Source: Topomyia yanbarensis
Taxonomy: Eukaryota > Arthropoda > Insecta > Diptera > Culicidae
Length of the DNA: 64,000 bases
Direction: 5' to 3'
Assembly: GCF_030247195.1 (NCBI RefSeq)
Contig: NC_080670.1
Location: forward strand, 99,844,336 to 99,908,335
Shown: positions 24,181 to 34,884 of the stretch, piece by piece
Layout of the letters: each line of letters starts with the position of its first letter
Position numbering within the stretch: position 1 is the first letter of the stretch
Notes under the pieces: generated by a model
The model's input: only the letters and a program-made list of their open reading frames with translations
The model's database searches: none
What the model was told of the DNA's origin: nothing
Made by a program: the position numbers and the translations under genes

Positions 24181-24795
24181 TAAATTGTTTTCGATTATAT
24201 TTATAGTTTCGATATATGATATATGACTTTATAACAAAATATAACTAGAAAGCTTGGTCTATACATGAAATGTGATTATATTTGATTATTTTATTACATT
24301 TGATTTTTCTTCACCGGTCCGGGGTTTTTACCACACACAATCGAAAAGTTTTTACTGATCTTGTGATATAAAGATTTGGTTGCAGATATTAGTTCGGTCA
24401 CGCTTTTCTGTCTTCTTTCTTCTTAAATAGGTTTAACTGGATTCGATCCCCTACTACAAATGAAATGACCTCATAACCAAGAAGGTTTGGTTCAATATGT
24501 AACATTCGATATTAATTGGTTGTTCTTAAACTATACGCAAGATTTGATTAATTATTACTCTAAATGTACTATGAAAATGAATATTTTACATTAAGTAGTA
24601 TAGTCCTACGCCTACAGTTCGAGCAATCCCATAGGGCTGCCCCTTGTAATTTTTTATTAGTGCTACTACAGTACAAAAACAAAAGACTTTCACGTTTCTT
24701 CAGCAAATGTCAATGTAAGACCGACTTCTACAGATATTTACAAAAGATAGATCTCAGAAACCGTGGCACCCAATTCTCTGTCCACAGATGACATA

Positions 24796-25043
24796 CACAA
24801 GGAAAAAAATGTTGGCAAAAGTAAGAGTTTTTCACTCTTAGCAGAAAACAGCCAACGCATACTCTTAGTTTAAAAATAAAACTTGTTTTGAGTACTATTC
24901 TTCATTTGCTTCAAAGGAAAACTTTTACTTTGATTATTATTCTTGATTAATTTAAAAGTTTTACTTTCAACCTAATAGTTGGCGTTGGCTGTTTTTTGCT
25001 AAGAGCGGAACACTTACTTTTACCAATATTTTTTTTCTGTGTG
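24796..25043. mobile_element. 248-bp MITE, TA-flanked
   Basis: The left end CACAAGGAAAAAAATG and the right end, whose complement is CACACAGAAAAAAAAT, form imperfect inverted repeats. They extend about 60 bp inward through AAAAGTAAG and CTCTTAGC to the GCCAACGC/GCGTTGGC pair. TA is present on both sides (24794-24795, 25044-25045). No coding capacity; mariner-like target. Confidence 0.75.
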
Positions 25044-25337
25044 TACATCCATGATCGAACAAGCATATTAATAAAACATGTGTAAATTAAGGGTGTTTTT
25101 TTTTAACATTTTTCTTTTCGTGTGAGATTTTCTGACGACTGAGTTGATCCTAATTTTTATATTAATTACTAAAGTTTTCTTTGCGATTTCATCATGCAAA
25201 AATATTCTATTTAAAAGTTTTGGAATTTTGAAGCATTATCTTTTCAGACGTGGTACATGTTTGCTAAAATGGGTATGTAAACAAAAATAACAGCCTATTT
25301 GGGGAGCTTGGGTTGCGCATCTATCCTTCCGGCCATC

Positions 25338-25388
25338 ATATCGTATAGTAGATACACTTAATATGTGTATCTACTAATGCGATATGAT
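25338..25388. repeat. Short strong hairpin
   Basis: Arms ATAGTAGATACAC and GTGTATCTACTA flank a short centre (TTAATAT). The outer ATCG/CGAT bases also pair, giving a stem of about 20 bp. It may be a MITE remnant or a cruciform-prone site; nothing else is seen around it. Confidence 0.6.
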
Positions 25389-26496
25389 ACCTGGTGAAAG
25401 TGCACTAATTACCTGACAATCTTCTTTTATTTGATTGTCTGCTCAGAAAATCATTTTCCGTACCCAAATATCACATGTGACGCCAGTGATAAATGGAGAA
25501 AACCACGAGGATGGTGGAAGAGCAGTAGATACAAGGCCAAGTGCTCCTCGGATGGTACCAAAACGATAAGCAAAGGGAAAGTAAGGGTTATGTTCGGGGT
25601 CTGGAAGGAGAGCATTTCGCATTTATTTTCATTTTTTTGTCTTCATTTGTTTCTCTTGCTATAATATATGCAACTCGGCGCAAGAGAACGTGACGGCCAA
25701 GGAAACGGAAAGCCAATAGCCCAAACAGATCAGGAACAGGAAGGAGGACTACGAACAAGGAAACAAACAACAGATGAGAAATCGTTTACTTATTTATTAT
25801 AACTACGATACTAATCATAATTATTTTGCTTTTCTTGTCTCGTTTCAGCGAACCATAATCTCTCTACTATCTCTTCATTTTCTGCCTCCAACTATCCTCT
25901 ATGTAATGTATCTGTAACTTGTGGGACTGGTTACCAGCTGGCGCCTGCTTGTGGAAGAAACTGGTGTGCTATACGGACTAGCACATATGAACAGTTAGGC
26001 TTTGTAGGTCCTCATCTTGACAGAGTCTAGATGGGCGGATGAATGTCTGCCAGGGTGTGGGCTGAGAAATGACAATGACAATTTTAGGTACAATCTACAA
26101 TCTAGGTACAATGAGCAAATATTAAAACGGCCAGGCCTACTGTGCAGAGTTGGGTTTGAAGATGTTTCAAAATTAGACGGCAATTAAATTATTCATTTAA
26201 TGAATAAGTCAATTAACGAATTGTTTTGAATCTTAAAGGAGGAAGAAACGAGGACAACCGTACCGACCGTTTCAGTTTAAAGGGGAAATAATAATAATAA
26301 TCATAAAAATCGTTGGGAATGACTTGGCTAAGAAAGATAATGTCACTCCTTTGGTCCTTTGGGATGGGACAGAGGTATTTACACCTTGCCCTGGCTAATA
26401 AGCCTTGGTTAAAGCGCCTTTACTCGCTCTTAATTTGCGGCCGAGTAATCCGGATGTTTTTCCGAACTATTCTGGCTGCAGTTGAAAACTAGAAAA

Positions 26497-26652
26497 TCTG
26501 ACCAGCGACAATCGTATTTCTTTTATTTTAAGCAAGGGAATCACGTCGGAAGTATTGCGCATTATTCGTACAATGATGCGCTATAATACGCACTGTCTCC
26601 GACATGAGGGATTAGCAATAAACAAGTGAAAAAACGACTGTCGCTGGTCGGA
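26497..26652. repeat. 156-bp inverted-repeat unit (probable MITE)
   Basis: Ends TCTGACCAGCGACA and TGTCGCTGGTCGGA are inverted repeats. A second inner pair (GTCGGA and TCCGAC) lies around 26546 and 26610. No clear duplication flanks it. Confidence 0.55.
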
Positions 26653-26772
26653 CCCTCCAGCGTTCAACTGCCATAATAATACTAACGAACCAACCAACGA
26701 ATTTTAGAAACAATCTTTTAGAAAATGGCAAATACATCTGACTTACGTGTAATAAGATCATCCAGAATGCTG

Positions 26773-27087
26773 TTATCTGCATCTATCGTGATGGCGGCCT
26801 TGAGTCCCACAAACAGAATACTCACGATTTTCTGGATTCCAGTTGTAGTTGATGTTGCATTCAATCGAGCTCAGGAGATCTCTTCTCATGCCAGCCATCG
26901 CTTCAAACATTGGCTTGAATGTTAAATACTCCGGAGTGAACGGCTTTGTCGGGTTCAACAATACCTGCAAGAGGTCACCGGAATGTACCAGTTCCGGGTT
27001 TGCCAGTTTTGAGAGGATTGCCTGAGGTTGGGCCGCTTGCGAGTTGTCTGTGGTCGTATCTCCTCGAACTCCATCCGCTTTGGACAC
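26773..27087 (-). CDS. Unrecognised ORF, 104 codons
   Basis: Open minus-strand frame starting MSKADGVRGDTTTDNSQ, with a mid region KPFTPEYLTFKPMFEAM. The composition looks more protein-like than neighbouring chance ORFs, but I do not recognise a family. It lies between TE pieces inside the inner gypsy, so a fragment of a retroelement gag or a captured host exon are both possible. No splice sites or start context were judged convincing. Confidence 0.25.
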   Translation of the reverse strand: MSKADGVRGDTTTDNSQAAQPQAILSKLANPELVHSGDLLQVLLNPTKPFTPEYLTFKPMFEAMAGMRRDLLSSIECNINYNWNPENREYSVCGTQGRHHDRCR

Positions 27088-27214
27088 GAACTTCTAAATT
27101 CAAAATGGTTCTCTTCATCAGCTGAGTTGTTGAAGAGCAGCGAACGAAAAACTTTATTTTCTCAAAATCGTGTCAGGAGCGAAAAAAGCACCTTCGTCGT
27201 CAGAGGTTGCTGTG

Positions 27215-27264
27215 ATCCCGTTTCACAATATTGTATTTTGTACTTCTACAAATTGTAAACATAA
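27215..27264 (-). pseudogene. Inner gypsy coding fragment beyond the BEL insertion
   Basis: After removal of the BEL element and one CATAA, the minus-strand frame of the inner gypsy (…KFKVEFNDSLIM at 33308) continues without a stop as FTICRSTKYN here. It belongs to the linker between RNase H and integrase. The frame is lost by about 27210. Confidence 0.6.
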
Positions 27265-27519
27265 TGTTGCGGCAGGGCGCATTCTATAGCCGTCCCCTAA
27301 ACTCTATAAGTCGACCACGCAACAATATGTGAAATACTTTCATCTGTGATATATTGAACCCTATAATACACATTGAATAAAATTTCAATTTCGTCAGTCC
27401 ATTTCAGCCACCGCCGGCGGCAGATGGTATACAGCAGTTCTTTCTTTTATTCCTGTTATCACCGTCCGTGTGTGTCGATTATAATAGTTGATTTATCGGG
27501 TCCTATGCCAGACGCATCA
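27265..27519 (+). mobile_element. BEL 5' LTR, 255 bp
   Basis: Starts TGTTGCGGCAG and ends GACGCATCA. It matches the two halves of the 3' LTR almost base for base, so insertion was recent. It serves as the empty-site reference that proves the TAA duplication of copy B. Confidence 0.9.
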
Positions 27520-27522
27520 TAA

Positions 27523-27539
27523 TGGTGCCGTGACCAGGA
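27523..27539 (+). promoter_or_regulatory. BEL primer-binding site
   Basis: TGGTGCCGTGACCAGGA lies three bases after the 5' LTR. This is the typical PBS sequence of BEL/Pao elements, where a tRNA 3' end primes minus-strand synthesis. Confidence 0.8.
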
Positions 27540-27938
27540 TTTTTAAACCTTTCATCGGAGAGCTGCAACGGTTGCAAGAAGATACAAGTGGATATTGAGA
27601 CGCTTCGGCTATGCCGGTGTGAGCAAATTCGCAGCTGCTTAGCAAAAGTCCCCCAGCGGAGCTATGCCAGTGTGGGCCAATTTGCAGCCGCTTAGCAGAA
27701 TACACTTCGGAATCCGGCTCATAGGACGACTGCACCTCTTGCATCATTCTGGAGTGTATTCAAAACCCAGCAAGTGTTTTGTCGATAACATTCTTCGATC
27801 GTCTTCTGAATCAACGTTCAGCATCATTCGACATCATCAAAGTAGCAATGGAGGAATTACCATCAACGATATCCTTCATCATATCATCACGTAAGATATC
27901 CAAACACAATGTAGCTGTACTAAAAACCTTCGGTTTTG
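27540..27938 (+). other. BEL internal remnant
   Basis: About 400 bp with no gag or polymerase motif. Two similar segments with GCAGC(T/C)GCTTAGCA are seen near 27630 and 27685. It is the rump left after internal deletion. Confidence 0.6.
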
Positions 27939-27950
27939 TGGGGGAGACTA
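27939..27950 (+). promoter_or_regulatory. BEL polypurine tract
   Basis: TGGGGGAGACTA sits immediately before the 3' LTR start TGTTGCGG. It gives the plus-strand orientation of the BEL element. Confidence 0.8.
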
Positions 27951-28052
27951 TGTTGCGGCAGGGCGCATTCTATAGCCGTCCCCTAAACTCTATAAGTCGA
28001 CCACGCAACAATATGTGAAATACTTTCATCTGTGATATATTGAACCCTATAA
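27951..28052 (+). mobile_element. BEL 3' LTR, left part
   Basis: 102 bp identical in layout to the first 102 bp of the 5' LTR. It is cut after CCCTATAA by copy B; the remainder resumes at 33155. Confidence 0.88.
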
Positions 28053-28929
28053 GGCCATTACAAATCTTTTTTAAAAATTATGTCCAAGTACAAATTTTTT
28101 TTCAGAAGGGGGGGGGGGGGGGCAAACAAAAAATAAATATTTATTTTAATAAACACAATTTTTTTTCTTTTTGCATTTTCTTTCGATTGTTCTCGTGGAC
28201 GTTTCCGCAGGGTGATTTCGTATAGCGGGGTTGAGCTATTTGTTTTACTAGAAAAATTCAAGCAAACATTACTGAATCAATCAAAAGTTCACATAGGAAA
28301 GGGATGCTAAAGTTTTCGTTTTAAATAATTTTCCCAACAGTGCAATTTTTAAATTCCCAATGAAAGCTTGAAAGTTCTTTAAGAACTTAATGTAAACATT
28401 TAAGAGTACTTTAGGTATTAACTTTTGGTTGCTTGAATAGTTTTCGTTCCGTTGTGGCGGCACATGGACCGACTGTACACACAAGGCATGAAAATCGGTC
28501 AAAGGTGAACCTGCTTGATAACAATGTACAGAAACAGGATCGCAACATTTCACTTATGGACTTTTGGAAAACATTCTGGAATGAATCCAAAGGTAAAGTG
28601 TGCGTCAATGGAATTATTCATCTCAGATATGGTTTTCTCTGATATTTTTTTCTATTGCGTATTTCGTATACAGTAGCCTGGCGAACGTACATCCTGTGCG
28701 TACTATACTTTTTCGAACTCTAGTGGAAACATCAGCTTTGGTTTATCGCTTGTGCTTGAAGACTTGTAGATTTGTTTGTTTAGTACATGATAGTAATTCG
28801 GCTCGGTTCCGTGTACATCTTCGAAATCTTTGCATTTTTCTCCATCTTGTTGCGCAGTAGGTAGCCACATCAGATAAATTCATTTGATAGTCGTACGGAT
28901 TTATGAAATGTATAGCAAGTTCATTTATT

Positions 28930-29050
28930 GCCTTTTTCATATAAGGAAGACTGTGCAATCACTCTGAAATTCGACTTTTTAAGCTACACCCGGAGTGTCA
29001 TATACCAGTTCAGTTCGTCGATATCTGAAAATGTCTGTATGTTTTATAGT
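28930..29050 (-). repeat. Mosquito repeat fragment inside copy B
   Basis: The counterpart of 23165-23310, with CCCGGAGTGTCATATACC and GTTCGTCGATATCTG. It is a diverged relative of the 7.4-kb and 38-40-kb repeat family, present in the ancestor of both copies. Confidence 0.6.
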
Positions 29051-29699
29051 ATGGTTAAATAGCTTCAAAAGTGCATTGGCTCTAGGTGGGATTCACTTTT
29101 GTGCGTAACCGCTACTAATAGTCCTTACTTCTCTTCCTTCCTTTTGTTCCACAAGACTGCATCGAAGTGTTATATCGTGGGGAGGCTGATTCAGTCTTAA
29201 GACAAAATGATACATTAGAGCGGTTTAGCTCCGAACACATATCCGGCTAATCGCAGTGGTGAACTTCCGTTAGCCATTTGGCTCCCGTTTCTGTGAACCA
29301 TTTAGTTCCTGTTTTCGCGAGCCATCTCAATTCCTCGTCGGAAGTTCTCCCGATACCGATGCCTGTTGCGTGAGTCATTTAGCTCCCAGTTTGTCGCAAT
29401 TTTCTCGCATAGTCCATAAATCCTACTCAAAGGGCCAACCAGTACTTGGCGAGGACGATTCGGCGATACCGGATGGAGCGTAGCTTCTGGTTCGCTGCTT
29501 CCGGTTCGTTGAAAACTCGACGACCCACCGCTGGTGCTTCACTCGACCTACTCGATCTTGTCCCTGACGGTGAAACTAGTCTGCTCACATGCTTCGGTCC
29601 GGCGATTCCAGCTGGTTCGTGGTGCCCAGTACACTGGCACCTCAAGCAAAGCTGTGGTTGCTCTCACAGCCTTCCCCTTAACATAATCATCGTAACTTT

Positions 29700-30715
29700 A
29701 AAAGTTCAAATCGATGATATATTTTCCGACCGCGCTGTCTTTCGGCTGCTAGTCATCACCAACTCTGTTTTATGATTGGCAATCGTCTACGTGTCGAGTG
29801 TCTCCTCTTCTAGCGATTGTCCGATTACTTGGAACACCACATCATCCGTGAAGCCGAAAATTGTAATATCTCTGAGAAGGTTCAGCTTCAATACTCCATC
29901 GTACACTGCGTTCCACAGCATCGAGTCGAGGAACGTCAGTTGTATTTGTGATTCTCCCTTGTCTGTCTCGTAGATCAGTGTTCGGTACTGAAAGTAGCTC
30001 TATAATATCCTGCAGAGTTACTCATGCTGTACAGCGAATGGGCGATTGCTTCCCAGCTAGTACTATTGAAGCATTCTTCACGCCTAAGGGAACCACCACG
30101 CAAAAACGATATCCTTATCTCTGCTGTCTCCAAAGCTCCCACAACCGTTTGGATGGATTTCACTGTAGACCTGCCTATAAGGAAGCCGAATTACATGAGA
30201 TGCCGTTCTCACGGTCCGCGTACTTCGTTAGCTTGTTCAGGATTACTCCTTCTCTCTAACATTACCAAGGGATATGTTGACTACGCTGAAAGATCTCCAT
30301 GTTCTCCCGGCATCGGAAGCAACATCAGCTTTTGTCGCTTCCAATTATCGGATCGTTTTGAACATATCCGGGCTCTCATGTATCGCTTCACTTTTATGTC
30401 TTTCGCCATCTCGATAAGTTGGTAAATCAATCTTCATCTTTGTGATCATCCTCCTCACTGTGCGGCGAAAATAGATTCATGTTGTGGGGAAAACCTTTCA
30501 ATGGTGACCTCCATCTTTTCCGGGCACCTTTCAGGTGGTGCAGCTGAGCCTTTTATCTTTGTTATGCCAACTTTGTAGGTCTCTCCTAAGGAAATTCGCG
30601 TTGGCTTTGTGGCAAGGTTTTCTTGTACAGCTTGACTGCTTTGTTGAGAGCGGTTCTTGCAGCTCGCTTCCCTCGAGCTTTCTGACTTCTTTTTAATTTT
30701 AAATATATTTGACAC
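29700..30715 (-). pseudogene. R1/LOA-type RT remnant in copy B
   Basis: Minus-strand equivalent of 20372-21358, with the same linker blocks (LGETYKVGITKIKG, APPERCPEKMEV). Stops and frameshifts throughout. Where copy A has its solo LTR this copy is continuous (about 29700), giving the empty site. Confidence 0.7.
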
Positions 30716-30718
30716 GGC

Positions 30719-31748
30719 TCAATGCGTTAGCACAACTGAGCCGTGGAGCGCACCTTGGGGGTCATTTGGTCCGTCTTCTCTCGCGTTTTCGTTTACGTCC
30801 ATGTCATCATCGGTACTGCATTCATCTTGCTCATCATCGGATGTTCTTATTTGTTGTTTGTGCTTACGGGTCGCTATTGTAAATCCTTCTTCATCGGTAT
30901 TAGATTCCTTATTGGTGGTGTTGGTTGTTGGTTTGGAAACATTTGCTGTAATCGTTGTTACTTCGATATTGGTAATGGCAGTTAGTTTAGTGGTACTGAG
31001 GCCGATCGTTGTTGAGCTGGTGCTTGTGAATGCCCGGTCTGCAGTCGTTGGTTTACCAACTGGTTGTGGTTTAACATACGATGGTTGTATACCGGCATTG
31101 GTCGTATCAGGTGGAATTTCTTTAGCATTCTCTGCGCAAGGTTTTCCGTAGTGTAGCGGATGATCACAATATTGACAGGTAGGAATCTGTCCTGGGTGCG
31201 TGACTAGAATTCGTTGAGAATATTCAACACCATGAGGTGATTTGCATGTGAAAGTCAAGTAAGAGGGAATAGGTTTTGTCGGACGCATTCTCACCACACG
31301 AACGCCGTTGCGGAGTCTTGGGAAGAAGTTCCTCCAAGTATCTTCCTTAACACTATTCACCTCTCCGTATTTTGACAGCATTTGTTTGAAGTTTGAAGCG
31401 AAGGAACTAGTACGTGGTGCCAGGTCATGTATCTTTATTTCAATACTATCAACATCTATATACGTTGGGATACTGTATAAAATGTCATTACATTCGATGA
31501 CGTGTTTCATGTTGTTCTGGGAATCGAATGATTCTGCTTGACTAATGTTTTTTAACATATTCAGTACCGCATGACGTAAATGGTGGAATTGCACCGCATA
31601 AAGTACCGCAAGCTACGTTGAACTTCAAGTTCACCTTCAACATTTGCTCCCCTTCATGAATTGATGGTATTACCGGATATTTCGTGTAGTCAAGAGCAAC
31701 ACAGTTTGCCCGCATCGTGATATACTTTTGCTTTGCATTGTCACTCAT
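30719..31748 (-). pseudogene. LOA-type ORF1 in copy B
   Basis: Counterpart of 19339-20368. The main frame (31594-30719, 291 codons) reads through NGVRVVRMRPTKPIPSYL and the zinc knuckle CQYCDHPLHYGKPC to the acidic C-terminus. The N-terminus (MSDNAKQKYITMRANC) lies in a different frame at 31748. This copy is less damaged than copy A in the middle. Confidence 0.72.
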
Positions 31749-31755
31749 TGTTTGT

Positions 31756-32430
31756 TCACGTTTTACACACTAGGCAGAAGGAATCAATTTTTGCCTTTGC
31801 AAATAGACCAAGTGTCGCGTGGGTAAATTTGATTATTTGCCCTGCTATTGCAGCGGAGCGATTTCTAGCTTCTGAACTGAGCGAGATGAGAAACCGAAGT
31901 GACCTCCGACTTCTTCTCCAAGCTCGGAGGCAACTTATACATAGATCGATAATCGTCGTATTGCACCCGGTGACCGTTTCTCGGTTTCCCATCCCTTGGT
32001 ATGGTCGCATTACACGCCCTTGTTAGTAGTGCCGTGAACTCGTTCGCATTTAGGTTGAAGAGGATACCCTCAAATTCAAGTTCTTCGACGGACACGTTCC
32101 TGTGAAAAATCGCTGTTTTCCATCTTCACTCGTTTATATATCTCCCACATATTCATATTCATGTGTAGTTCATAGTCCTGTTATCAATGCTGTACCAGAT
32201 CGCTTGGTGGTCGTTGTGGATATATCCTCGCACACTTTTCAGTCCATTTTTCCGGTTACTCCAAGGCTACAAAAATTGACATCGATAATGGATTGCCGGT
32301 TCCCCCTGCGGTAAGTGCCGATGATACCATTATTTGTAAGATCTATATTTAGCTTTGCTAGAGCATTCTTGATCGCTGATGGCCAGACAAAGTTCTTTTG
32401 ATTCCAGCGTCTATCTCGAAAATTTCGCAT
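31756..32430 (-). pseudogene. R1/LOA-type endonuclease end and linker in copy B
   Basis: Counterpart of 18660-19338, with the NNGIIGTYRRGNRQSIIDVNF block at 32430-32239. As in copy A it precedes the ORF1 piece, so the odd order (endonuclease, ORF1, RT) is shared and ancestral. Confidence 0.7.
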
Positions 32431-33154
32431 GTTTCTGGTTCTTGGAATATTTCAGAATTAATGTCTCTTCGGCTTCTTGGAAAACGACTTATTCGATTTT
32501 CACAAGCTTAGCCTTAAATGGAAGGTTTGGTAGCAGATTTTGATCTGATCAAGTTCATAAGAATCGCACGTATGGCTGCGGAAATACGGTATGAACGCTA
32601 CGATCCCATATGAAATCTTTAATTGTCAAAAACTTCTCGGTAAAGCTCATGTATATTGAATATTGAACCACATATAAATCGCCAGGAGTCTGATTTGAAT
32701 TCAGATTGTTTCCTTATCGAAATTATTTTCGAATGCAACGATCGATTATGTCTCTAACGACTGTTGCGTTTAAAATGGAATCGATTCAGAAGTCGGTCTG
32801 TATTAGCCTTTCCATGAGATTTTCGTTTGATAATACACAGATGGGTCCTTCCTTCCGCAACCAGCAAACGTTTCATTTGATGTTGGACTGGATCGATGAT
32901 CTCATTTAAAATTCACATTTACCCGAGAATGGTCAAAATAAAAATTATCATGGGATGGTAATTTCTAAAACTACCATAATAGTTTTCAGTTACGAAAAGC
33001 AAAACTCTATGGAAGCTATTGTTGCTCTATAAAACGTGACATTTTTTTGAATTTTGGTTTTTTTAAAAAAATTATTTGCCCCCTGATTTTTTTCAGCGAT
33101 TTTGAAGGGGGGGGGGGTGACATAATTTTTAAAAAAAAAATTGCAATGGCATAA

Positions 33155-33307
33155 TACACATTGAATAAAATTTCAATTTCGTCAGTCCATTTCAGCCACC
33201 GCCGGCGGCAGATGGTATACAGCAGTTCTTTCTTTTATTCCTGTTATCACCGTCCGTGTGTGTCGATTATAATAGTTGATTTATCGGGTCCTATGCCAGA
33301 CGCATCA
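33155..33307 (+). mobile_element. BEL 3' LTR, right part
   Basis: The remaining 153 bp of the 3' LTR, ending GACGCATCA. It is followed by the CATAA duplication and then inner gypsy sequence. With 27951-28052 it totals 255 bp, matching the 5' LTR. Confidence 0.88.
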
Positions 33308-34598
33308 CATAATTAGGCTATCATTAAATTCTACTTTAAATTTTAATAAATTTTTTGTCTCTGTCGGGTTGTTTGTCGTGTAGATAGAAATTTGATCAGA
33401 TTTACTATCGTCTTCGTTGTTGTATTTGTCCTTTTGAATGTTCTTATGTACAGTTTTATTTACATTATTATTGTAGTTCTTATTGTTATTTGTATTATAG
33501 TTATTCTGATTTGTATTATCATTGTTATTATTATTTATTTTATTTTTATTAATTTCTTTAGTTATGGATCTCGTATTAGCAACAAATGTATTCATCCTTT
33601 TTAAGTCATCTGATGTTATCGATATGCGTAATAATGCATCAGCGGTTACATTTGATTTTCCACTTATGTATTCTATAGTCAAATTAAATTCTTCTAAATC
33701 TAGTCTCATTCGTGTTAATTTTAAAGTAGGGTTTTTCATATTAAACAAAAACACTAATGGTCTGTGGTCTGTATGAACAATGAATTTTCGTCCGTATAAA
33801 TAAGGTTTGAAATAGTTGATTGCACAATGTATTGCTGTAAGTTCTTTTAGGATTGTGGATTTGTTACATTCACCAGGTGTGAAACTTTTGCTGGCGAAAG
33901 CTATTGGTAAGTCATTGCCATTGAAATTTTGTGACAATACTGCTCCTGATCCAACATCTGAAGCATCGGTTGTCAAAGTAAAATGTGTTGAAAAATCTGG
34001 ATATTGTAATAATACTGGAGACATTAATTGCGATTTTAATAAAGTAAAGGAATTTTGACATTGGTTTGTCCAAATAAATGGTTGTTTTTTCTTTAATAGT
34101 TGGTTTAATGGGTGAGCTGTGGTTGCAAAATTTGATACAAACTTTCTATAATAATTACAGTAAGCAACAAAACGTCTTACTTCGTCTGCGTTTTGTGGTA
34201 TTGGGTATTTTTTTATGGTTTCATATTTTGAACTGTCTGGTAAAATACCTTTATCAGTTATTTTATGACCACGATAAGTTACTTCGGTGTTGAAAAATTT
34301 ACATTTATCTAGATTAAGTTTTAGATTATACTGCCTTAATCTTGAAAATACTTTGTCTAAATTTGTTAAATGGTGTTGTAATGAACATCCTACTACTATT
34401 ATGTCGTCAATGTAGACAAATGCGTGTTCCGGGGTTAGTCCGGCTAATGCTATTGTCATCATTCGCTGACAGCTATTGGGTGATATGTTTAGTCCAAAAG
34501 GTAATCTTGTAAATTGAAAATGTCCAGATTGTGTTGAAAATGCTGTACATTTTCGTGAATTTTGTTCTAAAGGAATTTGATGAAATCCTGACATCAGG
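33308..34598 (-). pseudogene. Inner gypsy RT (C-terminal half) and RNase H
   Basis: A long uninterrupted minus-strand frame. RT blocks are GFHQIPLEQ, RLPFGLNISP and the catalytic VYIDDIIVVG. The connection domain is followed by RNase H with TTDASDVGSGAVL, ILKELTAIH, HTDHRPLVF and a degraded SNVTADALLR. A very Asn-rich linker follows (many AAT codons). The catalytic aspartates are intact. It is cut at the RT side by the 8.56-kb TIR element at 34599, with the rest of RT at 43257-43560, and at the far side by the BEL element. The Asn-rich linker produces a hydrophobic-looking antisense ORF that is not real. Confidence 0.92.
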
Positions 34599-34765
34599 GG
34601 CCCTATTCTCACCGTCACCTCACCTAGTTGGGTGAGGTGAGAGCGAAAAAAGCGATCACCGCAGTCACCTAGGTGACTATAGTCACCCAAGGTGACAGAA
34701 GTCACCTGGCAGAGCGATTCCCAGAGTCATTTTGAGTGACGACGGTCACCGTGAGAAGGAAAAAA
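34599..34765 (+). repeat. Left subterminal zone rich in GTCACC/GGTGAC
   Basis: Within about 165 bp the hexamer GTCACC or its complement GGTGAC occurs at least eight times, often as close inverted pairs (for example CACCTAGGTGACTATAGTCACC). The right end has the same enrichment. Such motif clusters at element ends commonly bind the transposase. Confidence 0.75.
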
Positions 34766-34884
34766 ATGACTAAATTCTCACCTAAAAAATTTAGGTGACT
34801 AGAACCAAAAAGTGTTGCGTTTATTTTTAGATTTTTTTTTAGAATTTTCGGGTATCTTTTTCTTTTGGCCAATGGCAGCTGGGA

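Larger units (their letters stand above)
24184..27214. other. Spacer between the two inverted copies, mostly unassigned
   Basis: About 3 kb of unassigned sequence inside the inner gypsy. It holds a TA-flanked MITE (24796-25043), two hairpins (25338-25388 and 26497-26652), an open frame at 26773-27087, and AT-rich filler. An 18-bp palindromic stretch, TTCATTTAATGAATAA-like, lies near 26190. The ends of the larger insertion that brought this block into the gypsy were not paired. Confidence 0.55.
28053..33151 (-). mobile_element. 5.1-kb TIR element, copy B (inverted relative to copy A)
   Basis: Left end GGCCATTACAAATC; right end GCAATGGCA, where the last base departs from the expected C. TAA is duplicated (28050-28052, 33152-33154), confirmed by the intact BEL 5' LTR, which reads CCCTATAATACAC. 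The interior matches copy A in reverse with a few percent divergence by eye. It lacks the 1.22-kb solo LTR and keeps about 125 bp lost from copy A. No transposase is recognised. Confidence 0.85.
27265..33307 (+). mobile_element. Internally deleted BEL/Pao element
   Basis: Two 255-bp LTRs (TGTTGCGGCAGGGC...GACGCATCA) flank only 431 bp of internal DNA. A BEL-type PBS and a polypurine tract are present, and CATAA is duplicated on both sides (27260-27264, 33308-33312). BEL elements make 5-bp duplications. No gag or pol is present, so it must have been mobilised in trans. Its 3' LTR is split by TIR element copy B. Confidence 0.9.

Noticed and set aside
33392..33604. Very hydrophobic Ile/Val-rich ORF resembling a membrane protein
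   Set aside because: It is antisense to the Asn-rich (AAT-rich) linker of the inner gypsy polyprotein, which forces Ile/Val/Leu on the other strand.
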